From Dokdonella sp. (lineage in GTDB: Bacteria; Pseudomonadota; Gammaproteobacteria; Xanthomonadales; Rhodanobacteraceae), in assembly GCA_030150315.1 (NCBI GenBank), contig JASLGB010000083.1, forward strand, positions 1 to 8,363: 8,363 bases of DNA, given 5' to 3'. Below are positions 1-8,363 of this stretch, in pieces. The notes under the pieces are model-generated. The model was not told the DNA's origin. It did no database searches and saw nothing but the letters and a program-made list of their open reading frames with translations. The position numbers and the translations under genes were made by a program. Each line of letters begins with the position of its first letter. Within the stretch, counting starts at the first letter, position 1.

Positions 1-471
1 GGTGTCGGCGGGCAGCGGGTCGACCAGCAGGCGGCGCATCAGTCGCAACACGGCCTCGGCCGCACTGTCGTAGTGCTCGCCCTTGTGGTCACGCGTGACT
101 AGCGACACCGCGATCGCCGGCAGGCCGAGAAAGCGCCCTTCCATCGCCGCCGAGACCGTGCCGGAGTAGATCACGTCGTCGCCGAGATTGGCCGCATTGT
201 TTATGCCGGAAACGACGATGTCCGGCTCATGCTCCAGCAGGCCCGACAAGGCCAGGTGCACGCAGTCGGTCGGCGTGCCGGCGACGCGCCAGCGGCCGTC
301 CTCCAGCTTCAGCGCACGCAGCGGCCGGTCCAGCGTCAGGGAATTGCTGGCGCCGGAACGGTCGCGGTCGGGCGCGACGACGGTTACCTCGCCGACTTCG
401 GCAAGACGATCGCGCAGCACGCGAATTCCCGCGGCGTCGACGCCATCATCGTTGCTCACCAGTACTCGCAT
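1..471 (-). CDS. surE: 5'/3'-nucleotidase SurE, C-terminal part cut off by the window edge
   Basis: SurE is a cytoplasmic, metal-dependent phosphatase that dephosphorylates nucleoside 5'- and 3'-monophosphates, and exopolyphosphate in E. coli. The first 157 residues are present of about 250 usual for the family. They start [10 protein letters not shown], which holds the paired metal-binding aspartates D8 and D9. S39 follows in APDRDRSG, and the [24 protein letters not shown] block at about 88-112 carries the conserved metal-binding asparagine. The ATG at 471-469 is supported by an AGGAAGG ribosome binding site just upstream and by the family-typical N-terminus. The reading frame is open to base 1, so the rest lies outside the window. 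In E. coli surE directly follows truD and precedes pcm. Here a plus-strand Smr gene separates surE from truD, so surE needs its own promoter. Identification is secure from the motifs. Confidence 0.96.
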   Translation of the reverse strand, partial: MRVLVSNDDGVDAAGIRVLRDRLAEVGEVTVVAPDRDRSGASNSLTLDRPLRALKLEDGRWRVAGTPTDCVHLALSGLLEHEPDIVVSGINNAANLGDDVIYSGTVSAAMEGRFLGLPAIAVSLVTRDHKGEHYDSAAEAVLRLMRRLLVDPLPADT

Positions 472-548
472 TCGCCTTCCTGCACGCTTGCGTCGCACGC
501 CGCACTGTGGATGCGCCGGCGTCCGCCATGGATGAAACGGAATGCCCG

Positions 549-554
549 ATGATA
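549..554 (-). promoter_or_regulatory. Candidate -10 element for surE (TATCAT)
   Basis: On the minus strand TATCAT matches the sigma-70 -10 consensus at five of six bases. It lies about 78 bases upstream of the surE ATG, giving a predicted leader of roughly 70 bases. The region about 17 bases further upstream is GC-rich and shows no convincing -35 hexamer. The position fits the need for a separate surE promoter, since the upstream neighbour is on the other strand. Inference from sequence match and context only. Confidence 0.4.
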
Positions 555-607
555 GCGGATTCGCATCGCCGCCCGCAGTTGGCGCGTGCCGCGCCGGATT
601 GCCGCAA

Positions 608-636
608 TTGTCCGAACCGCAGCGCGCCGGTACGCT
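608..636 (+). promoter_or_regulatory. Weak candidate promoter for the Smr gene
   Basis: TTGTCC at 608-613 and TACGCT at 631-636 are separated by exactly 17 bases and point toward the Smr gene. The -35 matches the consensus at four of six bases and the -10 at only three of six. It would leave a leader of about 200 bases. This is the best pair I could find on the plus strand, and it could well be chance. Confidence 0.18.
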
Positions 637-838
637 CGCCGTGCTTTCCGCCGTATGGAGACGCGCGTGACTGTTCTTGCGGGATTCGGCCAGTCGGCCC
701 CGCCCGACCTGGCCGGTGCTGCGGACGCCGCCGGAGCGATCACGCCAGCCAGGCACACGCGCCGACACACGGCAATCCTCGACCAGACCTGAGACGGCCG
801 TGGCACGCGAAGACGAACCGGGCGAACGCACGGAAACG

Positions 839-1426
839 ATGAAATCCCTGCTGCGCGAGGCATTGCGTCCGCCACGCAGCGCGCGCGCGGCCACGCCACC
901 GGCACCGACCGAAGACGACGCGGCGCTGTTCCGCGAGGCGATCGGAACCGTTCGGCGACTGAAGGAAACGGCCGCCGCCCCGAGTGCGCCGCGACCGGCG
1001 CCCGAGCCGGTGCAGGCGCGTCTCGACGAGGCGAGCGTGCTGGACGAGCTGCTGACGCATCCGCTCGACAGCGCCATCGAGGGCGGCGACGAAATCACCT
1101 ATCTGAAACCGGGCCAGCAGAGCCGCCTGCTGCAGCGCCTGCGTCGCGGCCAGTTCAGCGTGCAGGCCGAAATCGACCTGCACGACATGAGCGCCGCGGT
1201 CGCGCGCGAGGCGATCCGGGGCTTTCTCGACGAATGCCGCCGCAGTGGCGCGCTGTGCCTGCGCATCGTGCATGGCAAGGGCTTGCGTTCGAAGGGGCAA
1301 GGGCCGGTGCTGAAGCAGTTGACCGACAGCATGTTGCGCCATCGTGCCGACGTACTCGCCTTCACCTCGGCGCGACCCGCGCAGGGCGGCACCGGCGCGG
1401 TCATCGTGCTGCTGCAGGCGCGCTGA
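839..1426 (+). CDS. Smr-domain protein (putative MutS2-type DNA/RNA endonuclease domain)
   Basis: This is a 195-residue protein with a C-terminal Smr domain (about residues 105-195), the small domain found at the end of MutS2 and in stand-alone proteobacterial proteins. Family members nick DNA or cut RNA, but the substrate of this one is unknown. Visible motifs are EIDLH at 111-115 (the family's LDLH motif), VHGKG at 144-148 and GGTGA at 183-187. The N-terminal half is Pro/Ala-rich and looks disordered apart from [17 protein letters not shown] at about 26-42, which resembles the N-terminus of related xanthomonad proteins. The start is uncertain: ATG at 839 has only GGAA three bases upstream, while an in-frame GTG at 800 would add 13 residues and has GAGACGG ahead of it. 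It is the only plus-strand gene here. It ends three bases before the truD stop codon. Confidence 0.88.
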   Translation: MKSLLREALRPPRSARAATPPAPTEDDAALFREAIGTVRRLKETAAAPSAPRPAPEPVQARLDEASVLDELLTHPLDSAIEGGDEITYLKPGQQSRLLQRLRRGQFSVQAEIDLHDMSAAVAREAIRGFLDECRRSGALCLRIVHGKGLRSKGQGPVLKQLTDSMLRHRADVLAFTSARPAQGGTGAVIVLLQAR

Positions 1427-1429
1427 AAC

Positions 1430-2446
1430 CTAGTCCGCCGACTCGCGCCAATCGCACAGTTCGCGCAGCACGGTGGTCGCGAACGCGCCGGCCGGCAGGC
1501 GGAACTCGAGCACGAGCTGGTCGTCGCGCTCCCACTCGGCACGGAAGTTGCCGGGACGCAGGCGCAGCGGTCGCCGCTGCTGGGCAAGATCCTCGCGCTC
1601 CAGTCCGCGCGCCAGTGCGGCGAACGGCTCGACCGCCTGGAGTTCAAGCGCACGCGCCGCGCCATCGCTGCGCAACTCGCCGCGCCCCCACAGCGGGCCG
1701 GTCGGATCGATGTCGAACGCATCGAGGCGCTGTGCCAGATCCTCGCTCCACGGCTCCGGCCCGAAGATCGCGTTCGATCCCGCCAGCGACCAGACCTCGC
1801 CCTCGAGGCCGCGCTGCCAACTGCCATCGCCGACCCGCGCAGCCAGCACCGCGTTGAACAGTTCCGAGCGTGCGGCCGACAGCGCAAATCCGCGCTGGGA
1901 ACGCGACATGCGCCGCCCGGCGAACAAGGCCTGCGCCAGCGCCAGGTTGCCACCGTCGCGCCCGAACCGCTGCTCGCCGAAATAATTGGGCACGCCCTGC
2001 TGCGCAATCGCCTGCAGACGCTGCTCGGCTTGCGTGCGATCCCCGGCCACGTCGCGCAGGCGAATGCGGAAGCGGTTGCCGCGATGGCTGCCGCGCTTGA
2101 GCTTGCGGTCGTGACGCGCGGCGGACAGCACCTGCACGCCATCGATCGAGAGCGCAGCCCAGTCCGGATCGGCGCGACCCGGCAACTGGATGGTGAAGGC
2201 CTGGCGCGTTACCGCGTGGCGATCCTTGAGCCCGCAGAATCCGACCACCGATGCGGCCACGCCGCTGGCGACCGCGAGTTCGCGCGCGACCCATTCGGTG
2301 TTCGCACCGTTCTTCTCGATGACGAGAAAGGCGTGCTCGCCCTGGCCGGATGGCGAGAAGCCGAGTTCCTCCTCGACGAAGAAATCGGCATTTTCCGAGC
2401 GCAGGCGCCCGCTCAGCGGCGGCGTTCCGTAGGCGAATGGCAACAT
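1430..2446 (-). CDS. truD: tRNA pseudouridine(13) synthase TruD
   Basis: TruD converts uridine 13 in the D-stem of tRNA-Glu to pseudouridine. The protein has 338 residues, close to E. coli TruD (349). The catalytic aspartate is D75 in GLKDRHAVTRQ (residues 72-82), the family signature. Other family blocks are NADFFVEEELGF at 19-30, KLKRGSHRGNRFRIRLR at about 115-131 and VPNYFGEQRFGRDGGN at 152-167. The frame stays open upstream of the ATG at 2446, but this start gives the typical N-terminus (LPFAYGTPPLSGRLR). It also has a TGAGGG ribosome binding site 8 bases upstream, overlapping the ispF stop. That spacing, with an 11-base gap, suggests translational coupling to ispF. The stop is tail-to-tail with the Smr gene, leaving no room for separate terminators. 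Confidence 0.96.
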   Translation of the reverse strand: MLPFAYGTPPLSGRLRSENADFFVEEELGFSPSGQGEHAFLVIEKNGANTEWVARELAVASGVAASVVGFCGLKDRHAVTRQAFTIQLPGRADPDWAALSIDGVQVLSAARHDRKLKRGSHRGNRFRIRLRDVAGDRTQAEQRLQAIAQQGVPNYFGEQRFGRDGGNLALAQALFAGRRMSRSQRGFALSAARSELFNAVLAARVGDGSWQRGLEGEVWSLAGSNAIFGPEPWSEDLAQRLDAFDIDPTGPLWGRGELRSDGAARALELQAVEPFAALARGLEREDLAQQRRPLRLRPGNFRAEWERDDQLVLEFRLPAGAFATTVLRELCDWRESAD

Positions 2447-2454
2447 GGCGGCGG

Positions 2455-2460
2455 CCCTCA
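2455..2460 (-). promoter_or_regulatory. truD ribosome binding site overlapping the ispF stop codon
   Basis: On the minus strand TGAGGG contains the ispF stop (TGA) and a GAGG Shine-Dalgarno core 8 bases before the truD ATG. It fixes the truD start against the longer open frame and suggests that ribosomes ending ispF help to start truD. Confidence 0.6.
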
Positions 2461-3009
2461 GGAGTGCGGGTCCAGCTCGGCGCGAGCGACCAGCTCGCGC
2501 ACCGCCGGATCGTCCGCCGCAACCGTTGCGCCGGCGCGCGCGCGCTGCAACAGCACCACGGCGAATGCCGCGATGCCTTCGCCGCGACCGGTGAAGCCCA
2601 GCTTCTCGCTGGTGGTCGCCTTCACGCTGACATCGCCGATAGCGCACGCCAGATCGATCGCCAGGTTCCTGCGCATCGCCTCGACATGCGGCGCCACCTT
2701 CGGCCGCTCGCACACGACCGTGACATCGGCATTGGCCAGCGCGTAGCCGTGTTCGTTGACCAGCGCCGCGCAATGCAGCAGGAAATGCCGGCTGCCAACG
2801 CCGCGCCAGCGTTCATCGCTGGGAGGAAAGTGCGTGCCGATATCGCCCAGCGCGAGAGCGCCGAGCAGCGCATCGCACAAGGCATGGATCACGACATCGC
2901 CATCGGAGTGCGCGACAAGCCCGTGCGTGTGCGGCACGGCGACACCGCCGAGCATGACGTGGTCGCCGGGGCCGAATGTGTGAACGTCGATGCCTTGACC
3001 GATGCGCAT
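2458..3009 (-). CDS. ispF: 2-C-methyl-D-erythritol 2,4-cyclodiphosphate synthase IspF
   Basis: IspF cyclises 4-diphosphocytidyl-methylerythritol 2-phosphate to methylerythritol cyclodiphosphate with release of CMP, in the MEP route to isoprenoids. It normally acts as a zinc-dependent homotrimer. The zinc ligands D8 and H10 are in [10 protein letters not shown], and H42 is in [27 protein letters not shown] at 55-65 and [17 protein letters not shown] at 130-146 are the other family signatures. The protein has 183 residues, against 159 in E. coli. The extra length is a C-terminal tail of about 25 residues after VVLLQRA, rich in Ala, Asp and Glu. The ATG at 3009 gives the canonical N-terminus, but no Shine-Dalgarno sequence stands before it (upstream bases are TTCTCC). 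In many bacteria ispD and ispF are adjacent or fused. Here they are separated by 317 bases holding a terminator. Confidence 0.96.
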   Translation of the reverse strand: MRIGQGIDVHTFGPGDHVMLGGVAVPHTHGLVAHSDGDVVIHALCDALLGALALGDIGTHFPPSDERWRGVGSRHFLLHCAALVNEHGYALANADVTVVCERPKVAPHVEAMRRNLAIDLACAIGDVSVKATTSEKLGFTGRGEGIAAFAVVLLQRARAGATVAADDPAVRELVARAELDPHS

Positions 3010-3042
3010 GGAGAACCGCGGAAGTGGACGGGAATGCGGCGG

Positions 3043-3056
3043 AAGGCTACAGCCTT
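3043..3056. repeat. Perfect palindrome AAGGCT-AC-AGCCTT upstream of ispF
   Basis: Two 6-base arms separated by two bases form a perfect inverted repeat, 34 bases upstream of the ispF start. It overlaps the candidate -10 element (TAGCCT, minus strand). Its position would suit an operator, though it could also be chance or a small hairpin in the leader. I do not recognise a known regulator site. Confidence 0.4.
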
Positions 3057-3071
3057 GACCGGGTGCTGCAA
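3044..3071 (-). promoter_or_regulatory. Weak candidate promoter for ispF-truD
   Basis: On the minus strand TTGCAG (3071-3066) and TAGCCT (3049-3044) are 16 bases apart, each matching the sigma-70 consensus at three of six bases. The predicted transcript would start about 28 bases before the ispF ATG. Context makes a promoter here likely, because a terminator lies just upstream, but the match itself is weak. Confidence 0.3.
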
Positions 3072-3164
3072 AGGCGCGGGAAACCATTCGCGGTGCCGCC
3101 GCGGATCCGGTTGGCGTGATGCAGGCCACGCATGATGCGCCGTGCACACCGCTCCGCGAGGCCG

Positions 3165-3193
3165 AAAAGAAAGGGCGCCATCGGCGCCCTTTC
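3165..3193 (-). terminator. Rho-independent terminator downstream of ispD
   Basis: A perfect 11-base-pair stem (arms 3193-3183 and 3179-3169, GC-rich core GGGCGCC/GGCGCCC) closes a three-base loop. On the minus strand its 3' arm ends in TTTC and is followed by TTTT, giving the T-rich tract of an intrinsic terminator. On the plus strand the bases after the hairpin are CGTCAAACC, so it should act only on right-to-left transcription. It would close the unit ending in ispD, 134 bases beyond that stop codon. Confidence 0.88.
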
Positions 3194-3326
3194 CGTCAAA
3201 CCCTGTCGCACGCGGCCTCACGTACCGTCGAAACCGTTCTTGAAGAGGGCGAGAACCGCGCATCTTCATCAAACAACTAGCAGCGGGATAGCCATCACGG
3301 GACTCCCACAGCAAGCGTGAAAGACC

Positions 3327-4025
3327 TCAGCGCGCTTGGGAGAGCAGGTAATTCGCCAGCGCCAGGTCGGCCGGCGTCGTGACCTTGATATTGCTCTCGC
3401 TGCCCTCGACCAGCAGCGGCCGATAGCCGGCCCGCTCCATCGCCATCGCCTCGTCGGTGACGACGACGCCGTCGCGCTCGGCACGCTCCAGTGCTGCGGT
3501 CAGCTCGCCGCGGCGGAACATCTGTGGCGTGAGGGCGCGCCAGCGTGACTCGCGCGGCTCGGTGTGCTGGACGCGATCGTGCGCATCGGCGTGCTTCAGG
3601 GTGTCGCGCAGCGGTGCGGCCAGCAGACCGCCACCCGCCGCAGTGCCGCGCTCGACCAGACGCGAAATGTCCCCGGCGTCCACGCACGGGCGCGCGGCAT
3701 CGTGCACCAGCACGAAATCGGTATCGGCAACGCTGTCGGGCAATGCACGCAGCCCGGCGAGCACCGAACCTCCGCGCTCCGCCGCACCGAGGGCAGTCCG
3801 CACCGGCTTGCCTGCGAGCGCGGAAATACCGGGCCAGTACGCATCATCCGGCGCCAGCGCGACCATCAAGCCGGCGACGCACCCGCTGGCGGCAAGGCGC
3901 TCCAGCGTGCATTCGAGCAGGCTGCGCGCGCCGAGCCGGACGTACTGCTTCGGCCGCTCGCCGCCAAAGCGCGCGCCGCGCCCGGCCGCAGGCACCACGC
4001 ACCAGAGGCGGTCACTTGCCGCCAT
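3327..4025 (-). CDS. ispD: 2-C-methyl-D-erythritol 4-phosphate cytidylyltransferase IspD
   Basis: IspD transfers CMP from CTP to methylerythritol 4-phosphate, the third step of the MEP isoprenoid pathway, in the cytoplasm. The 232-residue length is normal. The Gly-rich nucleotide loop is VVPAAGRGARFGGERPKQY at about 10-28, with R16 and K26 at the positions of the catalytic Arg and Lys. VHDAARP at 107-113 and ALTPQMF at 164-170 follow, then VTDEAM at 189-194 and SNIKVTTPADL at 211-221 with K214. The start at 4025 is chosen because it gives the family's short N-terminus. AAGAAGG lies upstream with a short 3-base spacing. In-frame ATGs at 4040 and 4061 are possible alternatives. The start overlaps the end of ftsB by 14 bases, which suggests coupled translation. 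CTP for the reaction is the product of PyrG, encoded further upstream. Confidence 0.96.
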   Translation of the reverse strand: MAASDRLWCVVPAAGRGARFGGERPKQYVRLGARSLLECTLERLAASGCVAGLMVALAPDDAYWPGISALAGKPVRTALGAAERGGSVLAGLRALPDSVADTDFVLVHDAARPCVDAGDISRLVERGTAAGGGLLAAPLRDTLKHADAHDRVQHTEPRESRWRALTPQMFRRGELTAALERAERDGVVVTDEAMAMERAGYRPLLVEGSESNIKVTTPADLALANYLLSQAR

Positions 4026-4329
4026 TGGCCTTCTTGACATCCTTCGCAACCGCTCCGCCATCGACGACCTGATAGAAGGTCTCGCCGGGCTTCAGCAGCC
4101 CGATCTCGGTGCGCGCGCGCTCCTCGATGGCGTCGTCGCCGTGCTTCAGATCCTCGACCTCGGCAGCCAGCGTGTCGTTGCGTGCCTTCAGCTTCGCGTT
4201 CTCGATCTTCTGCTGCTCCACGCGCTCGCGCAGCCGATCCACGTCGTGGATGCCGCCCTGACCGCTCCACAGGCGAACCTGCAAAGCGATCAGGAGGATC
4301 AGCAGAACGAGGGCGACGTAGCGAAGCAC
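4012..4329 (-). CDS. ftsB: Cell division protein FtsB
   Basis: FtsB is a small bitopic inner-membrane protein. It forms the FtsQ-FtsL-FtsB complex at the division site and helps activate septal peptidoglycan synthesis. The 105-residue protein has a short cytoplasmic start, one membrane segment (about residues 3-21, YVALVLLILLIALQVRLWS) and GGIHDVDRL. A periplasmic coiled coil with heptad pattern follows (about 30-65, including ENAKLKARNDTLAAEVEDLK). The conserved end is EERARTEIGLLKPGETFYQVV (about 69-89). This closely follows E. coli FtsB (103 residues). The start codon is GTG (4329-4327), with a GAGG core about 10 bases upstream and only 12 bases after the eno stop. The 3' end overlaps ispD by 14 bases in another frame. 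It probably has no promoter of its own. Confidence 0.94.
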   Translation of the reverse strand: MLRYVALVLLILLIALQVRLWSGQGGIHDVDRLRERVEQQKIENAKLKARNDTLAAEVEDLKHGDDAIEERARTEIGLLKPGETFYQVVDGGAVAKDVKKANGGK

Positions 4330-4341
4330 GCGTTGGCGGCC

Positions 4342-6074
<1,733 letters not shown>

Positions 6075-6145
6075 TTTCGATGTTCTCCTGCGTCTGAAGA
6101 TTGAACGGCCATGGCGCGCCTGCGCACGCCTGGCAGGGATGCGGT

Positions 6146-6970
6146 TCAGTCGAGGAAACCCCGCGACTTGACCAGGTGATCGAGCTGCATCAGTCCATCG
6201 AGCAGCGCTTCCATCTTTGCCAGCGGCCACGCATTCGGCCCGTCGCTGAGCGCCTTGTCCGGATCGGGATGCGTTTCCATGAAGATGCCGGCGATGCCCG
6301 CAGCAACCGCCGCGCGCGACAACACCGGCACGAACTCGCGCTGGCCGCCGCTCTTGCCATCGGCGCCGCCAGGAAGCTGCACCGAATGCGTCGCATCGAA
6401 CACGACCGGGCAACCGGTGTCGCGCATCACGCTGAGCGAGCGCATATCGGACACGAGGTTGTTGTAGCCAAAGCTCGCGCCGCGCTCGCAGACCATGATG
6501 TCCGCGTTGCCGCCGGCCTTAGCCTTGGCAGCGACGTGCTTCATTTCCCACGGCGACAGGAACTGGCCCTTCTTGATGTTGACCGGCTTGCCCGCCGCGG
6601 CGACCTTCTGGATGAAGTCCGTCTGGCGGCACAGGAAAGCCGGCGTCTGCAGCACGTCCACCACACTGGCGACTTCGTCCATCGGCGTGTATTCGTGTAC
6701 GTCGGTCAGCACCGGCACGCCGATCTGGCGCTTCACCTCGCCCAGCACCTTGAGGCCTTCTTCCAGCCCAGGGCCGCGGAAACTGGTGCCCGAAGTGCGG
6801 TTGGCCTTGTCGAAACTGGACTTGAAGATGAAGGGAACGCCGAGCTTGCCGGTGATTTCCTTGAGCTTGCCGGCAGTATCGAGCTGCAACTGCATCGACT
6901 CGATCACGCAGGGCCCGGCAATCAGGAACAGCGGGCGATCGAGACCGACCTCAAAACCACACAGTTTCAT
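6146..6970 (-). CDS. kdsA: 3-deoxy-D-manno-octulosonate 8-phosphate synthase KdsA (metal-dependent type)
   Basis: KdsA condenses phosphoenolpyruvate with arabinose 5-phosphate to give Kdo 8-phosphate, precursor of the Kdo that links lipid A to the LPS core. This implies an outer membrane. The 274-residue protein shows [10 protein letters not shown] at 16-25, [12 protein letters not shown] at 49-60, [10 protein letters not shown] at 63-72, TDVHE at 89-93, [10 protein letters not shown] at 131-140 and [17 protein letters not shown] at 161-177. [12 protein letters not shown] at 191-202 and [20 protein letters not shown] at 231-250 follow. Cys at position 21, where E. coli has Asn, together with H195, E232 and D243, matches the metal ligands of the metal-dependent class. 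An AGGGGA ribosome binding site precedes the ATG at 6970. The gene starts 46 bases after the pyrG stop. Enolase, encoded two genes on, makes its substrate phosphoenolpyruvate. Confidence 0.97.
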   Translation of the reverse strand: MKLCGFEVGLDRPLFLIAGPCVIESMQLQLDTAGKLKEITGKLGVPFIFKSSFDKANRTSGTSFRGPGLEEGLKVLGEVKRQIGVPVLTDVHEYTPMDEVASVVDVLQTPAFLCRQTDFIQKVAAAGKPVNIKKGQFLSPWEMKHVAAKAKAGGNADIMVCERGASFGYNNLVSDMRSLSVMRDTGCPVVFDATHSVQLPGGADGKSGGQREFVPVLSRAAVAAGIAGIFMETHPDPDKALSDGPNAWPLAKMEALLDGLMQLDHLVKSRGFLD

Positions 6971-7016
6971 CGGCTTTCCCCTGCGGCAGTGCCGGCGCAA
7001 ACCCGTGCCGGCCGGC

Positions 7017-8363
<1,347 letters not shown>

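Larger units (their letters stand above)
472..838. other. Gap between divergent surE and Smr genes
   Basis: This is 367 bases without a gene I can support. Because surE and the Smr gene point away from each other, it should hold both promoters. On the minus strand there is a good -10-like TATCAT. On the plus strand there is only a weak promoter-like pair. Open frames run through it on both strands, as expected at this GC content. One could read as a 45-codon peptide from an ATG at 655, but it has no ribosome binding site and its composition looks random. If the Smr protein starts at the GTG at 800 instead of the ATG at 839, the gap shrinks by 39 bases. I saw no RNA gene or repeat. Confidence 0.6.
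3010..3326. other. Gap between ispD and ispF
   Basis: This 317-base gap divides into two parts. Reading with transcription (right to left), the first 133 bases (3326-3194) are an ispD 3' untranslated stretch ending in a strong intrinsic terminator. The remaining part (about 3164-3010) should hold the ispF promoter, including a 14-base palindrome. A minus-strand open frame enters from 3314 and runs on into ispF in another frame. It has no family resemblance and passes through the terminator hairpin, so I do not call it a gene. No tRNA or other recognised RNA gene was seen. Confidence 0.6.

Noticed and set aside
655..792. A possible 45-codon gene on the plus strand in the surE/Smr gap
   Set aside because: It has no ribosome binding site and a low-complexity Ala/Arg/Thr composition, so it cannot be told from chance.
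456..905. A 149-codon minus-strand frame upstream of surE
   Set aside because: It overlaps both surE and the Smr gene in other frames, is dominated by Arg and Ala, and has no family resemblance.
2030..2746. A 238-codon plus-strand frame antisense to truD and ispF
   Set aside because: It is a shadow of two genes with intact catalytic motifs on the other strand.
2889..3314. A 141-codon minus-strand frame beginning in the ispD-ispF gap
   Set aside because: It runs through the terminator hairpin and then into ispF in the wrong frame, with an Arg/Pro-rich translation of no known type.
6075..6145. A possible terminator or promoter between kdsA and the secreted-protein gene
   Set aside because: Short GC-rich symmetries such as GGCGCGCC are present, but there is no hairpin with a T tract and no convincing -35/-10 pair.

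Overview
The window is a high-GC stretch of ordinary proteobacterial core chromosome. Gene content and order point to a gammaproteobacterium, most likely of the Xanthomonadales (Lysobacterales). The run pyrG, kdsA, small secreted protein, eno, ftsB, ispD, ispF, truD, surE parallels the E. coli ftsB-ispD-ispF-truD-surE cluster, with pyrG, kdsA and eno upstream. The taxonomic call is inferred from gene order and protein style, not from a database search. No insertion sequence, phage gene, CRISPR array, tRNA or rRNA was seen.

Nine of the ten genes lie on the minus strand, so transcription runs from right to left. From the right edge these are: pyrG (CTP synthase, lacking its N-terminal part), kdsA (Kdo-8-phosphate synthase), a 142-residue secreted protein of unknown function, eno (enolase), ftsB (divisome coiled coil) and ispD (MEP pathway). 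A clear intrinsic terminator follows ispD. After a 317-base gap come ispF and truD. The left edge cuts surE. The one plus-strand gene encodes a Smr-domain protein. It lies between surE and truD, divergent from surE and tail-to-tail with truD only 3 bases away.

The genes serve nucleotide and central metabolism (pyrG, eno, surE), envelope construction (kdsA for the LPS inner core, ftsB for septal assembly), isoprenoid precursors (ispD, ispF) and RNA modification (truD). CTP from PyrG is used by IspD and also by Kdo activation (KdsB, not present here), so there is a loose metabolic logic to the cluster. The likely transcription units are pyrG to ispD, closed by the terminator; ispF-truD, probably from its own promoter; surE from a promoter in the left gap; and the Smr gene alone.

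I found no convincing new system. The points most worth a second look are the secreted protein with a TolR/ExbD-like C-terminal pattern, the terminator and long 3' leader that split ispD from ispF, a Gln-to-His change beside the PyrG glutaminase nucleophile, and the metal-dependent type of KdsA.
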